In this document: positions 38,423-46,957 of the stretch, piece after piece
How the letters are laid out: each line of letters opens with the position of its first letter
How positions within the stretch are numbered: the stretch's first letter is position 1
The notes under the pieces: generated by a model
The model's database searches: none
Seen by the model: only the letters and a program-made list of their open reading frames with translations
Told to the model about the DNA's origin: nothing
Program-made: the position numbers and the translations under genes
NCBI GenBank assembly: GCA_009877105.1
Contig: WXFD01000058.1
Location: 1 to 64,000, forward strand
Reading direction: 5' to 3'
Length of the DNA: 64,000 bases
Source: Bacteroidales bacterium
GTDB taxonomy: Bacteria; Bacteroidota; Bacteroidia; Bacteroidales; VadinHA17

Positions 38423-39763
38423 TCAGTATGATAAGAGGTATAATTTAAGCTTCACCCTGGGATGTCCGTCTTCCAGGATCAATCTGCTGAATGACGATTT
38501 CAGGCTGTTCTGGTTCAGCCCAAGAAGGAGGCCATGGTTGTAGTCGAAATACCGGTCCGAAAGCTCATCAATGAGAAATGAAGTGATATCTATTGTATAA
38601 TAGGTTTCCTCATTGAATATTTCATCGAGAACGAGCGTAGAATAAACAGGATCGCCGTTTGCATCGGTCAGGATCTTATTCATCCTGTTCAGCCTGTCGG
38701 TTTCATACAGATACAGTCTGTCAGGCAGCGGGATCTTTTCATAACTGTTTTTTACAGGCTCCAATATAAGCTCGGCTTTCAGGATTTTCAACCTCTTTTC
38801 CATCAGCAAATCCTGGAGGGTAGGAAAGCGGAACTTGGGCAAAAGCCCGGTAATACCCTGCAGATAAGCCCTGTTTCCCGATTCGGCGCTTGGGATCTCA
38901 TTCATTGTTTCCCTGATATTTTCGAGCGGGGAATCCGAGAAATCGAGTTTCAGGCTGTTGAACATATAGTTCGACTGCCCCATGCCGATTGAAATCGAAG
39001 GAAGCTTGTCTCTTTCAACCGGGAGTGCAGTATTTTCGTGGTAGTAAATTTTTATAAGAAGATGGGATTCATCGGCTTTAAATCCTATTATGGCATTTCC
39101 CTGGTTTCCGTAAGTAATGGCAAATCCTTTCAGATAGCTCGAGAACCAGTTCGAGGAAGATACCTCTTCCCCCCTGTTTTTTATAAGATCGAAAAGTTCC
39201 TCACCAAAGGAATTGATCGGAATGCTTATGGTTGAATCACCGGATCCGGGTGCGGGATAGAAACTGATTGACCCCAGGGGATCAGCCTCATATTCAAAAG
39301 ATGTGTTATTGTACAAGTAATTGTTTGAAAATGGTTTTATCTGCTCAGTCAACCTGTGAACATTAAGGTTCAGCAGAGATACCGTATCGCCCAGGCTGTA
39401 TCCCGAGTAAGACAGGACAAGAGCTGCAGAATCATAAATCGCACTTTCGTTCAGAGTAGAAAAATACTGGTAATTGAAAGTAAAATAACTTGTACAGGTA
39501 ATTTGTCCGAAATCATTATCGCGGTAACGGCCGGCATAGGCCTCAGACACACCGGAAGTATAGAGGGAATCGAGAAGTACGGTCGAAACATCTACCCTGA
39601 AAGTATCGATTACGGTAAGATGAGTTTGTGATTCGACAAAATTGTCGCCGATTGTAAATTCATTTATTTTGGTGCATGATGCTAAAATAAGCACCGCAAG
39701 GCAAACTAGGACTTTGAAAAATGTGAAATGTTTTGTTAATGAATTCGTTCCCTTCTTTATCAT
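38423..39763 (-). CDS. DUF4270-family lipoprotein
   Basis: The protein has about 446 residues and a lipoprotein signal ending ILASC (lipidated Cys about residue 30). The mature part matches the DUF4270 family, of unknown function and common in Bacteroidota, with the typical N-terminal TVIDTFRVDVSTVLLDSLYTSG segment and a beta-rich body. The start could be the ATG at 39761-39763 or seven codons upstream at 39782-39784; both give a signal peptide. It is paired with the barrel protein at 37197 and lies divergent to the kelch gene across a 270-290 bp region. Confidence 0.82.
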   Translation of the reverse strand: MIKKGTNSLTKHFTFFKVLVCLAVLILASCTKINEFTIGDNFVESQTHLTVIDTFRVDVSTVLLDSLYTSGVSEAYAGRYRDNDFGQITCTSYFTFNYQYFSTLNESAIYDSAALVLSYSGYSLGDTVSLLNLNVHRLTEQIKPFSNNYLYNNTSFEYEADPLGSISFYPAPGSGDSTISIPINSFGEELFDLIKNRGEEVSSSNWFSSYLKGFAITYGNQGNAIIGFKADESHLLIKIYYHENTALPVERDKLPSISIGMGQSNYMFNSLKLDFSDSPLENIRETMNEIPSAESGNRAYLQGITGLLPKFRFPTLQDLLMEKRLKILKAELILEPVKNSYEKIPLPDRLYLYETDRLNRMNKILTDANGDPVYSTLVLDEIFNEETYYTIDITSFLIDELSDRYFDYNHGLLLGLNQNSLKSSFSRLILEDGHPRVKLKLYLLSY

Positions 39764-39837
39764 TCCCCGACAGATGATCTTCATATATGATTCTGTTTAT
39801 GCAAATGAATATCAAATGCCGGTCGGAACAAAGCAAA

Positions 39838-39996
39838 GTCTACAAACTGGGTAAAATAGTAGACCTACAGGCTGATACTAACGATTTTGTAAAAATGTAC
39901 AATTAGATTTCCTACATGTTTCCCGCATCCTGATGTTAATATTTATCGATATTTTACATATATTTGTCTACAACTTTGTGGTTTATATCTACAAAG
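39838..39996. repeat. TCTACAA operator-like repeats in a divergent promoter region
   Basis: The 7-mer TCTACAA occurs at 39839-39845, 39967-39973 and 39988-39994, the last two 21 bp apart (two helical turns). Around the first, GTCTAC (39838-39843) has an inverted partner GTAGAC (39859-39864). This sits between a DUF4270 gene and a kelch gene that are transcribed apart, so it could bind a regulator of one or both. No regulator is identified. Confidence 0.35.
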
Positions 39997-40020
39997 CTTT
40001 TTAATCAAATCAGCTTCGGA

Positions 40021-40028
40021 TAGCTTTG
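40021..40028 (+). promoter_or_regulatory. Putative -7 element for the kelch-DUF4907 pair
   Basis: TAGCTTTG matches TAnnTTTG and lies 28 bp before the kelch gene ATG. Confidence 0.45.
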
Positions 40029-40056
40029 TGTCCATTATTCACAAAAAAAAGAAACC

Positions 40057-41067
40057 ATGACATACGGTAAGATTAAGATTTGGTTACAGGTTCTGATTCT
40101 GATACTGGCTGTACCAGTCTTTAATTCATGCAAAGATAAAGAAGAGGAGTTGGTGGGAAACTGGGAAAAGATGTCAGATTTTGACGGAATTCCGAGAAGT
40201 GATGCGGTTGGTTTCGCAATAGGATCAAAAGGTTATCTGGGTACTGGATACACCGGCGAATACAGGCTGGCTGATTTCTGGGAATATGATCCGATCCGCA
40301 ATACCTGGACCCAGAAGGCAGAGTTTCCCGGTGTGGCGCGAAATGCCGCTGTGGGTTTCGGAACAAGTACCAGGGGGTATATCGGCACCGGTTTTGATGG
40401 CAAAAACAAATACAATGATTTTTATGAATATGATCCTGTTCAGAATACATGGACCCAGAAGGCTGATTTTGCCGGTTCAGCCAGGTATGGAGCCGTTGCC
40501 ATGGCAATTAACAATAAGGGCTACATCGGAACAGGATATGATTCCAACTATCTGAAAGATTTCTGGCAGTATGACCCTGATACCGACACCTGGACCCAGA
40601 AAACGAGTATCGGGGGTGCCAAACGCAGGGATGCGGCAGCTTTCGTTATTAACAACAAAGGATATATTGTAACGGGGATCGACAACGGTGAATACCTGAA
40701 GGATTTCTGGGAATATGATCCCGGTACCGATATCTGGAACAAGAAAAGGCAAATAGCCAATACCACAAATGAAGCTTTCGACGACAAATATTCCACAATA
40801 ATAGGTATCGGCAAAGTCGGTTTCTCCATCGGCGGGAAAGGTTATCTTGCAACGGGCGGACAAACAACCGGATCAGAAGTCTGGGAATACAATCCTGCCA
40901 CCGATCTCTGGGAACAGAAGACTTCATTTGAAGGAAGTATCAGGACCGATGCCGTCGGCTTTGCAATCGATAACCGTGGTTATGTTACAACCGGCAAAAG
41001 CGGAACCTATTACTTTGACGACATTTGGGCATTTGACCCGAATGCCAAATATAATGAGACCGACTGA
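40057..41067 (+). CDS. Kelch-repeat lipoprotein
   Basis: The 336-residue protein has a lipoprotein-type signal (hydrophobic to FNSC, Cys25). Six kelch-like blades follow, each about 46 residues, with the unit GYxxTGxxxxxxxxDFWEYDPxxxTWTQK (for example 2nd and 3rd blades GYIGTGFDGKNKYNDFYEYD and GYIGTGYDSNYLKDFWQYD). Kelch propellers usually mediate protein-protein or carbohydrate contacts at the surface. The partner is unknown. It overlaps the DUF4907 gene by 14 bp. Confidence 0.82.
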   Translation: MTYGKIKIWLQVLILILAVPVFNSCKDKEEELVGNWEKMSDFDGIPRSDAVGFAIGSKGYLGTGYTGEYRLADFWEYDPIRNTWTQKAEFPGVARNAAVGFGTSTRGYIGTGFDGKNKYNDFYEYDPVQNTWTQKADFAGSARYGAVAMAINNKGYIGTGYDSNYLKDFWQYDPDTDTWTQKTSIGGAKRRDAAAFVINNKGYIVTGIDNGEYLKDFWEYDPGTDIWNKKRQIANTTNEAFDDKYSTIIGIGKVGFSIGGKGYLATGGQTTGSEVWEYNPATDLWEQKTSFEGSIRTDAVGFAIDNRGYVTTGKSGTYYFDDIWAFDPNAKYNETD

Positions 41068-41395
41068 CAGTAAATGCTTTTTTCTCCTTATCCTTTTATC
41101 CTCTGTGCTTTTCAGCATACTGATTTCATGCAAAGAGGGGGAGCATCAATACAAACTCAGGGTTATCAGAAGCGGAAACGGCTGGGGTTATGATATCATT
41201 GTCAATAACCGGCCTTATATACATCAGCCCTTCATACCGGCTTTGGAAGGTAATATTCCGTTCCGCGACAGGAAAACAGCACGAAAAACAGGCCGGATCG
41301 TTATTCAAAGACTCAAAGACCACAAACCGCCCGGACTGACCCGTGAAGAAGTTGAAAAAATATGCAGCCCGGAAACTGAAAACCGGCAAGAATGA
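41054..41395 (+). CDS. DUF4907-family lipoprotein
   Basis: The 113-residue protein starts at ATG 41054 (MRPTDSKCFFLLILL), inside the end of the kelch gene. The signal ends ISC (lipidated Cys about 23). The mature domain, with the conserved core GNGWGYDIIVNNRPYIHQPF, matches DUF4907, of unknown function and restricted to Bacteroidota. The 14 bp overlap and shared direction mean it is expressed with the kelch gene, so the two may act as a pair. A longer frame beginning upstream in the kelch gene is rejected. Confidence 0.75.
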   Translation: MRPTDSKCFFLLILLSSVLFSILISCKEGEHQYKLRVIRSGNGWGYDIIVNNRPYIHQPFIPALEGNIPFRDRKTARKTGRIVIQRLKDHKPPGLTREEVEKICSPETENRQE

Positions 41396-41506
41396 ATCTG
41401 TCCCGATGCGACAGATCATTTTAACCCTCAATGTACCCGAATTCAGGATATCCCGTTGACACAAATTAACTGCCAGAAAAATAACTACTAACCAAAAAAC
41501 TGAAAA

Positions 41507-42658
41507 ATGCTTAACAGAAACTTAATACCGGCACTCCTTGCATGCCTGATCATTTTTACAGCAGGCTGCGTCAATTCAACCAGACAAATACAGCAAAAGC
41601 CTGTGATCATTGGTTACGTGGGAGGATACAATGGAAATATTGTCGAAACCTCACAGATTGATCCTACCCAGCTCACCCATATTAACTATGCCTTCGTCGA
41701 TGTCAAAGACAACAGGGCATGGCTGACAAACGGTGCAACCGACACAATAAATTTCAGAAAGCTGAATGAACTCAAGAAGATCAATCCCGACCTGAAAATC
41801 CTCATATCGGTCGGAGGATGGATCTGGAGCAAGAATTTCTCCGATGCCGTGTTATCCGATACATCCTGCCGGAATTTCGCCCAGAGCTCGGTCGATATTG
41901 TCCTGAAATACGATCTCGACGGAGTCGACATTGACTGGGAATATCCCGGAATGATCGGCGACAGCAATGTCTATCGCCCCGAGGACAGGGAAAACTATAC
42001 CCGGCTTTTCAGGGACCTCCGTGAGATCCTTGATGCCAGCTCAAAACAGACGGGCAAAAAGTACCTGGTCACAACCGCAATCGGGGGTTCAAGGGAATTC
42101 CTGCAGCATACACAGATGGAAATTGCACAGAACTACCTCGACTACATAAACCTGATGGCTTACGACTTCGACGGCACCTACGACAACATGTCATCCCATC
42201 ATTCAAACCTGTATTCACCCCCGAACATGCCCTACATTTACTCGGGTGATGTGTGTATAAGGAACATGATGGCTGTGGGCGTCAAACCGTCAAAGATTGT
42301 CCTTGGCACAGCTTTCTACGGGAAAGGCAGGGTTGTAAAGAGCACCGACAACAATGGCTTGTACCAGATACCCGTCCCGGTCAGGAGATGGCTGGGGGGC
42401 GGTTATTCCTACCTGAAGGACAGCGTTGTCAATAAAAAAGGCTTCACCCGCTACTGGGATGCTGAATCAAAGGCCCCTTACCTGTTCAATGCCGACCAAA
42501 AGGCATTCATCACCTACGATGATGAGGAATCAACCAGGATAAAGTGCGAGTATATACTGAAGCATAAGCTGGCCGGGATCATGTTCTGGGAGTACTTCAG
42601 CGACCGGAAACACTATCTGCTGGAGGTGATAAACAAGTCGTTCGGATACAGGAAATAA
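41507..42658 (+). CDS. GH18-family chitinase-like lipoprotein
   Basis: The 383-residue protein has a lipoprotein signal (FTAGC, Cys21) and one glycoside hydrolase family 18 domain. The catalytic motif DGVDIDWE (138-145, with acid Glu145) and the upstream SVGGW (101-105) are complete, and the C-terminal MFWEYFSDRKHYLL matches the family. GH18 enzymes cleave chitin or other GlcNAc-containing glycans such as host glycoproteins or peptidoglycan-linked chains; the exact substrate is not shown. No carbohydrate-binding domain is seen. It lies alone between DUF4907 and the convergent selD. Confidence 0.92.
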   Translation: MLNRNLIPALLACLIIFTAGCVNSTRQIQQKPVIIGYVGGYNGNIVETSQIDPTQLTHINYAFVDVKDNRAWLTNGATDTINFRKLNELKKINPDLKILISVGGWIWSKNFSDAVLSDTSCRNFAQSSVDIVLKYDLDGVDIDWEYPGMIGDSNVYRPEDRENYTRLFRDLREILDASSKQTGKKYLVTTAIGGSREFLQHTQMEIAQNYLDYINLMAYDFDGTYDNMSSHHSNLYSPPNMPYIYSGDVCIRNMMAVGVKPSKIVLGTAFYGKGRVVKSTDNNGLYQIPVPVRRWLGGGYSYLKDSVVNKKGFTRYWDAESKAPYLFNADQKAFITYDDEESTRIKCEYILKHKLAGIMFWEYFSDRKHYLLEVINKSFGYRK

Positions 42659-42691
42659 CTGCATTCTGCAATTTGGTTGCCTTTATTGATT

Positions 42692-43732
42692 CTATTCATT
42701 GAGGTAAAGAAGTTTTTCGCTTCTTTCAGTAACTTTCCCAATTATTGCAGCCTTGTGGAATCCGGTTTCGGAAAGCTCATCCACAACCTGGCCAGCAATT
42801 TCCGGTGCAGCGCTTATCAGCAGGCCTCCCGAGGTCTGGGCATCACAGGCTGCCATTTTAAGGTTATACGCAAGCCCGGCAGAGAAGCGGGTATCTTTTT
42901 CAATATAATCAAGATTTCTGAAAGCTGCACCGGGAATACATCCGTCTTCCACCAGGGCCAATGTGTTTCCAATCAGACGGACCTGCTTCATGTTCAGGGT
43001 TATCGATACTTCACTCGCCCTGGCCATCTTCAGGGTGTGACCGGCCAGACCGAATCCGGTTATATCGGTGGCTCCCTTCACACCGTACTTTTTCATTATA
43101 TCTGCACCCGGTTTGTTCAACTGTTTCATCGATGCCAGTGCCTCGCTGATATCTGCCTGCGATGCAAGGCCAAGCCTGTTTGCCGCCAGGATAATACCGG
43201 TTCCCAGGGGTTTCGTAAGAATTATGGAATCGCCCGGCATGGCGCCTGCATTCGTTATAATCCCCGAAGGATGAACAAAGCCAATCACTGCAAGACCATA
43301 TTTCGGAACCGGATCATCAATGGTATGTCCCCCTATTATGCTCACTCCCGCTCCGGCTGCAGTCTCATATCCGCCCCTGAGTATCCCGGCATATACGTCA
43401 GGTGAAAGCCGGGATGACGGGAACATCATTATGTTAAGGGCAACAACCGGCCTCCCTCCCATCGCATATACATCGCTCAACGCATTGACGGCTGCTATCT
43501 GACCAAATTCATACGGATCACTGCATACCGGCGGGAAAAAATCATTTGTAAACACCAGGGCCAGTTCATCATTTATCCGGTATACCCCGGCATCATCATG
43601 ATTACTGATATTTACGAGGATATCCGGATCCTCAGGCAAGGGCAGATGTTTCAGAAATTCCTCAAGCTGCAGCGCCGGTATCTTCGATGAACACCCTCCG
43701 CCGTCAGCCATTTCAAGAAGATCGATTTTCAT
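42692..43732 (-). CDS. selD: Selenide, water dikinase SelD
   Basis: SelD makes selenophosphate from selenide and ATP, feeding selenocysteine tRNA, 2-selenouridine or Se-cofactor pathways. The 346-residue chain is complete. The catalytic loop near the N-terminus reads GGGCSSK, with Cys14 in the position that is Cys or selenocysteine in other SelD proteins and Lys17 conserved; there is no in-frame UGA. The glycine-rich ATP-binding segments (for example DITGFGLAGHTLKMARASEV, IGGHTIDDP) are present. yedF is 18 bp upstream in the same operon. No selA, selB or selC is in the window. Confidence 0.93.
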   Translation of the reverse strand: MKIDLLEMADGGGCSSKIPALQLEEFLKHLPLPEDPDILVNISNHDDAGVYRINDELALVFTNDFFPPVCSDPYEFGQIAAVNALSDVYAMGGRPVVALNIMMFPSSRLSPDVYAGILRGGYETAAGAGVSIIGGHTIDDPVPKYGLAVIGFVHPSGIITNAGAMPGDSIILTKPLGTGIILAANRLGLASQADISEALASMKQLNKPGADIMKKYGVKGATDITGFGLAGHTLKMARASEVSITLNMKQVRLIGNTLALVEDGCIPGAAFRNLDYIEKDTRFSAGLAYNLKMAACDAQTSGGLLISAAPEIAGQVVDELSETGFHKAAIIGKVTERSEKLLYLNE

Positions 43733-43750
43733 GATACAGGCTAAATCATT

Positions 43751-44365
43751 TCAGGGCTTTACAATATTCGAAGCTGAGGCCATGATCTGTGCTATCTCAA
43801 ACATATTGCTCAATGTGCCGACCTTCATTTTTTTACTCAGCGAATAGTAACTTACGCATGTTTCACAAAACAACAGCTCAATGCCCATCTTTTCCATTTC
43901 ATTCAGATGATCTGCGGCCTTCGAATCTTCTGACCCAAGCAGGACCCCGCTGTTGTAAAAAACCATCCTGACCGGCAGCTTGTCAAGATCTTTCAAAGCC
44001 AGGACGAAATTGATCATCAGATGACGTCCGAGTTCATCGTTTCCTTCTCCCATTTTATCTGATCCGAATGCAACGATGAAATCGCCTTTGGAGAAATGAG
44101 GAACCGGGGTTTCACAATACCCGGCAGGACTCACTGATATATTGCCGGTCGGCCCCTTGTTTATCGTCAGGATCCATTTGCCGGAAGATTCTTCACAGGA
44201 AAATTCCTGCCCGTGGTCTTTAAGGAACCGGGAAATATTTTCAAAGGAAGATTTACTGTCAGTGATTATACCGAAAGATTCTCCCTCTTCTGTTTCCTTC
44301 ATTGCCCTCCTGGTTGCAATAAGAGGAGCGGGACATTGCAGGCCCGAGGTATCAATTACTTTCAT
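43751..44365 (-). CDS. yedF: YedF-like selenium/sulfur-transfer protein (TusA plus DsrE-like)
   Basis: The 204-residue protein joins a TusA domain (residues about 1-75, sulfur-carrying Cys11 in the LQCPAPL motif) to a C-terminal DsrE/DsrF-like domain (about 95-200). This is the layout of the YedF selenium-metabolism family (TIGR03527), which is genetically linked to selD. The C-terminal half carries further cysteines (LLFCETCVSYY) that could act in relay. It is upstream of selD by 18 bp. The role in selenium use is inferred from the family and the neighbour. Confidence 0.88.
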   Translation of the reverse strand: MKVIDTSGLQCPAPLIATRRAMKETEEGESFGIITDSKSSFENISRFLKDHGQEFSCEESSGKWILTINKGPTGNISVSPAGYCETPVPHFSKGDFIVAFGSDKMGEGNDELGRHLMINFVLALKDLDKLPVRMVFYNSGVLLGSEDSKAADHLNEMEKMGIELLFCETCVSYYSLSKKMKVGTLSNMFEIAQIMASASNIVKP

Positions 44366-44382
44366 CTGATCAGATTGAGCTG

Positions 44383-44390
44383 CAAAATTA
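44383..44390 (-). promoter_or_regulatory. Putative -7 element for yedF-selD
   Basis: The minus strand reads TAATTTTG, matching TAnnTTTG, 18 bp before the yedF start. A perfect 10 bp palindrome (TCTGATCAGA, 44365-44374) lies between it and the ATG and could be an operator. Confidence 0.45.
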
Positions 44391-44397
44391 CAAAGAT

Positions 44398-45408
44398 TCA
44401 GTCATAAATATTCATACCTGAGGGATCTGCTTCTCCCTGTTTTGCAGCCAGTTTTCTGAGCAGGTTTCTCCCTTTCGCCAGGACCCCTGTCGGAGCCTCA
44501 TCCTCAAGCAGCCTCACCGTTGCGGCTAACTCACCGGAAAGCTCGGGGTAAATAAGTGCGAGTTTATAAATTATTTCAATGGAATAAGCCTTTACGGCAA
44601 TTGCTGAAAATCCTGATTTCAGCATCCTGAAGCAATGATCGGCCAGCATTCCCTGATCCCTGGCCGGAACAAGATTAAGATCGCTCAGGGACACAATCCT
44701 CAGAAAAGATCTTTGGACACTCTCATTATCAATAGTATCAAGCGCTCCTATCAATCTGCCCAGATAGGGTGTGACAATCTCCGGTATCTTATCATGAAGC
44801 TTTGACAATGTCCAGGATGCCCTGAATGCCAGTTTTCTGTCATCAGAAAACGAATAGTCGAGCAGTTTTTTCAAGACCTCTCCGTTGGCGATTGCCGATC
44901 CTGCAAGCAGTTCAGCTTCCCTGGCCCCCTTAAAAGAGCCCACCATCAGTCTGATGGCATCATCACTGTCCAGGTTGCTGAACTCACCGGCCAAAGTTTC
45001 TTCGCAGCGATTTCCTTGCCCTATATGATCCGAAAAATAATCGTGGGCTACCTGAACATTAAACCCTGTGAATTCAATGTTCCGTAATTCATCCGGGGTT
45101 ATCCATCTGAATGCGGTATGAACGGTCAGGAATGGCAATTCATCAAGTGTATCGCATATGAACGGGGTCAGGCTGATCTGCCCGTAACCACAGTCATACT
45201 CAACTATTTCCATCAGACTGCAGATGACAATATCAATACCAAGCTGTTCCCTTGTTACCCTTATAATGCATTCCTCATCCGTCTCGTCTTCTGCGGGGCT
45301 GCCATAAGGGAATTCCCATCTCAAAGGGTCGCCGGCATCCTTCTCCCCCTGAAGTATGAGGATTTCATTCTCTTCGTTCCTGATTACCGCACACGATACC
45401 CTATTCAT
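44398..45408 (-). CDS. Degenerate Nudix domain fused to HEAT-like repeats
   Basis: The 336-residue protein has an N-terminal Nudix-like domain (about 1-130) and a C-terminal helical-repeat domain (about 145-325) of HEAT type, including KLAFRASWTLSKLHD and SIEIIYKLALIYPELSG. In the Nudix box the spacing of G36-x5-E42-x7-R50 is kept, but the following REUxEE element reads RVTREQ, so the first Glu and the last Glu of the catalytic set are lost (Val51, Gln55) while Glu54 remains. Hydrolase activity is therefore doubtful and a ligand-sensing or scaffold role is possible. The gene lies upstream of yedF in the same direction. Confidence 0.75.
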   Translation of the reverse strand: MNRVSCAVIRNEENEILILQGEKDAGDPLRWEFPYGSPAEDETDEECIIRVTREQLGIDIVICSLMEIVEYDCGYGQISLTPFICDTLDELPFLTVHTAFRWITPDELRNIEFTGFNVQVAHDYFSDHIGQGNRCEETLAGEFSNLDSDDAIRLMVGSFKGAREAELLAGSAIANGEVLKKLLDYSFSDDRKLAFRASWTLSKLHDKIPEIVTPYLGRLIGALDTIDNESVQRSFLRIVSLSDLNLVPARDQGMLADHCFRMLKSGFSAIAVKAYSIEIIYKLALIYPELSGELAATVRLLEDEAPTGVLAKGRNLLRKLAAKQGEADPSGMNIYD

Positions 45409-45461
45409 GAATAATTAAAATATTGTATTATTTTTATCACCGGATTTAATTTTATCCACTC

Positions 45462-45517
45462 CATTTACGGATGCTAAAATTAACATTTACGGATTTTCCT
45501 GATTCAGCTTGATTCAG
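45462..45517. promoter_or_regulatory. Direct-repeat operator region upstream of the MFS-epimerase operon
   Basis: CATTTACGGAT is found at 45462-45472 and again at 45484-45494, exactly 22 bp apart. TGATTCAG is found at 45500-45507 and 45510-45517, 10 bp apart. Repeats at near helical-turn spacing in front of a sugar transporter gene suggest binding sites for a sugar-responsive regulator. None is encoded adjacent. No strong TAnnTTTG was found for this gene. Confidence 0.45.
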
Positions 45518-45566
45518 GAATTTTGGCAGATCTTTTTATAACGAACTTCTCAACCAAGCCATAATT

Positions 45567-46940
45567 ATGGGTTATATAGTTTTTCTTGCCCTTGTAGCTG
45601 CTCTTGGCGGCTTTCTTTTTGGTTATGATACCGCAGTGATTTCAGGTACAATAACCCAGGTATCCAGCCAGTTCAATCTAAGTCCGCTGCAGGAAGGATG
45701 GTATGTTGGAAGCGCCCTGGTCGGATCGATCATGGGAGTTGCAGTGGCGGGAGTCATGAGCGACTTCCTCGGAAGAAAAAAGACAATGATCATCTCCGCA
45801 ATACTTTTCATGGTTACAGGGATAGGATGTGCACTTTCAAACACCATCAACGGGCTGGTTGCATACAGGCTTGTCGGCGGAATAGGGATTGGCGTAGCAT
45901 CAATTGTATCACCAATCTATATATCGGAGATATCTGTTGCAAAGCACCGGGGCAGGCTTGTATCATTTTATCAGCTGGCAATAACAATCGGTTTTCTTGG
46001 TGCTTATCTTGCCAACTTCCAGTTACTGAAACTGGCAGCCGGCGGTAATTGGGCTAATCCTGTCCTGAATAAGATTTTTGTCAGTGAAGTATGGAGAGCC
46101 ATGCTGGGCATGGAGACCGTACCGGCTGTCATGTTCTTCTTTATGATCTTTTTTATACCCGAAAGTCCGCGATGGCTGATCCTGAAGCACTCGCCGGAAA
46201 AAGCCTCAAGAATCCTGAAACGGATATATGCAACGGACGATGAGGTTAATAACCAAATTGCGCAGACACAGCAGGTTGTTCAGACTGAGAAAAAATCAGA
46301 ATGGAAATTCCTTGCAGAACCCGGGATCCTGAAGGCAGTATTGATAGGAGTTGCCATAGCCATGCTGGGACAATTCATGGGCGTCAATGCCGTTCTTTAT
46401 TACGGCCCTTCTATTTTCACCGACAGCGGATTATCAAGCGGAGATTCATTATTCTACCAGGTTCTCGTAGGCCTTGTCAACATGCTGACCACTGTCCTGG
46501 CCCTTATAATCATCGACAAGGTAGGAAGAAAACAGCTGGTTTACTGGGGTGTTTCAGGTATGATAATTTCTCTCATATGCATTGCCATTTACTTTGCCTT
46601 TGGAAAGGAATGGGGACTAACCCCGGTAATCCTGCTGGTCTTTTTCCTGTTTTATATTTTCTCATGTGCCATCTCAATATGCGCTGTTATTTTCGTGCTT
46701 CTGTCAGAAATGTATCCCATGAGGGTCAGGGGACTGGCCATGTCAATTGCCGGTTTCTCACTATGGATAGGTACGTATCTTATCGGACAGCTGACACCAT
46801 GGCTGCTCGAAAACCTGAAACCCTCAGGAACATTCCTGTTGTTCGCCCTTATGTGCTTCCCCTACATATGGATCATCTGGAAAAAGGTGCCTGAAACAAC
46901 TGGCAAATCACTCGAGGAGATTGAAAAAATGTGGACATAA
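45567..46940 (+). CDS. Sugar porter, MFS family (sugar:H+ symporter type)
   Basis: The 457-residue membrane protein is a sugar porter of the XylE/GLUT-type MFS branch, with about twelve helices. Signature segments are FLFGYDTAVISG (TM1), SDFLGRKKT (loop 2-3), the mid-protein PESPRWLI, DKVGRKQL (loop 8-9), and PETTGKSLEEIEKMW at the C-terminus. The family usually imports hexoses, pentoses or their derivatives with protons. It overlaps or abuts the epimerase gene (GTG 10 bp inside, ATG 17 bp downstream of its stop), so the epimerase product or substrate is probably the imported sugar. Confidence 0.91.
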   Translation: MGYIVFLALVAALGGFLFGYDTAVISGTITQVSSQFNLSPLQEGWYVGSALVGSIMGVAVAGVMSDFLGRKKTMIISAILFMVTGIGCALSNTINGLVAYRLVGGIGIGVASIVSPIYISEISVAKHRGRLVSFYQLAITIGFLGAYLANFQLLKLAAGGNWANPVLNKIFVSEVWRAMLGMETVPAVMFFFMIFFIPESPRWLILKHSPEKASRILKRIYATDDEVNNQIAQTQQVVQTEKKSEWKFLAEPGILKAVLIGVAIAMLGQFMGVNAVLYYGPSIFTDSGLSSGDSLFYQVLVGLVNMLTTVLALIIIDKVGRKQLVYWGVSGMIISLICIAIYFAFGKEWGLTPVILLVFFLFYIFSCAISICAVIFVLLSEMYPMRVRGLAMSIAGFSLWIGTYLIGQLTPWLLENLKPSGTFLLFALMCFPYIWIIWKKVPETTGKSLEEIEKMWT

Positions 46941-46957
46941 AACCCAAAAATAATATC

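Noticed and set aside
40847..41053. N-terminal extension of the DUF4907 gene into the kelch gene
   Set aside because: The family domain and lipoprotein signal begin at 41054; the upstream part is out-of-frame kelch sequence.
42692..43732. Selenocysteine codon in selD
   Set aside because: The catalytic position reads as a normal cysteine codon with no in-frame UGA, and no selC was seen.
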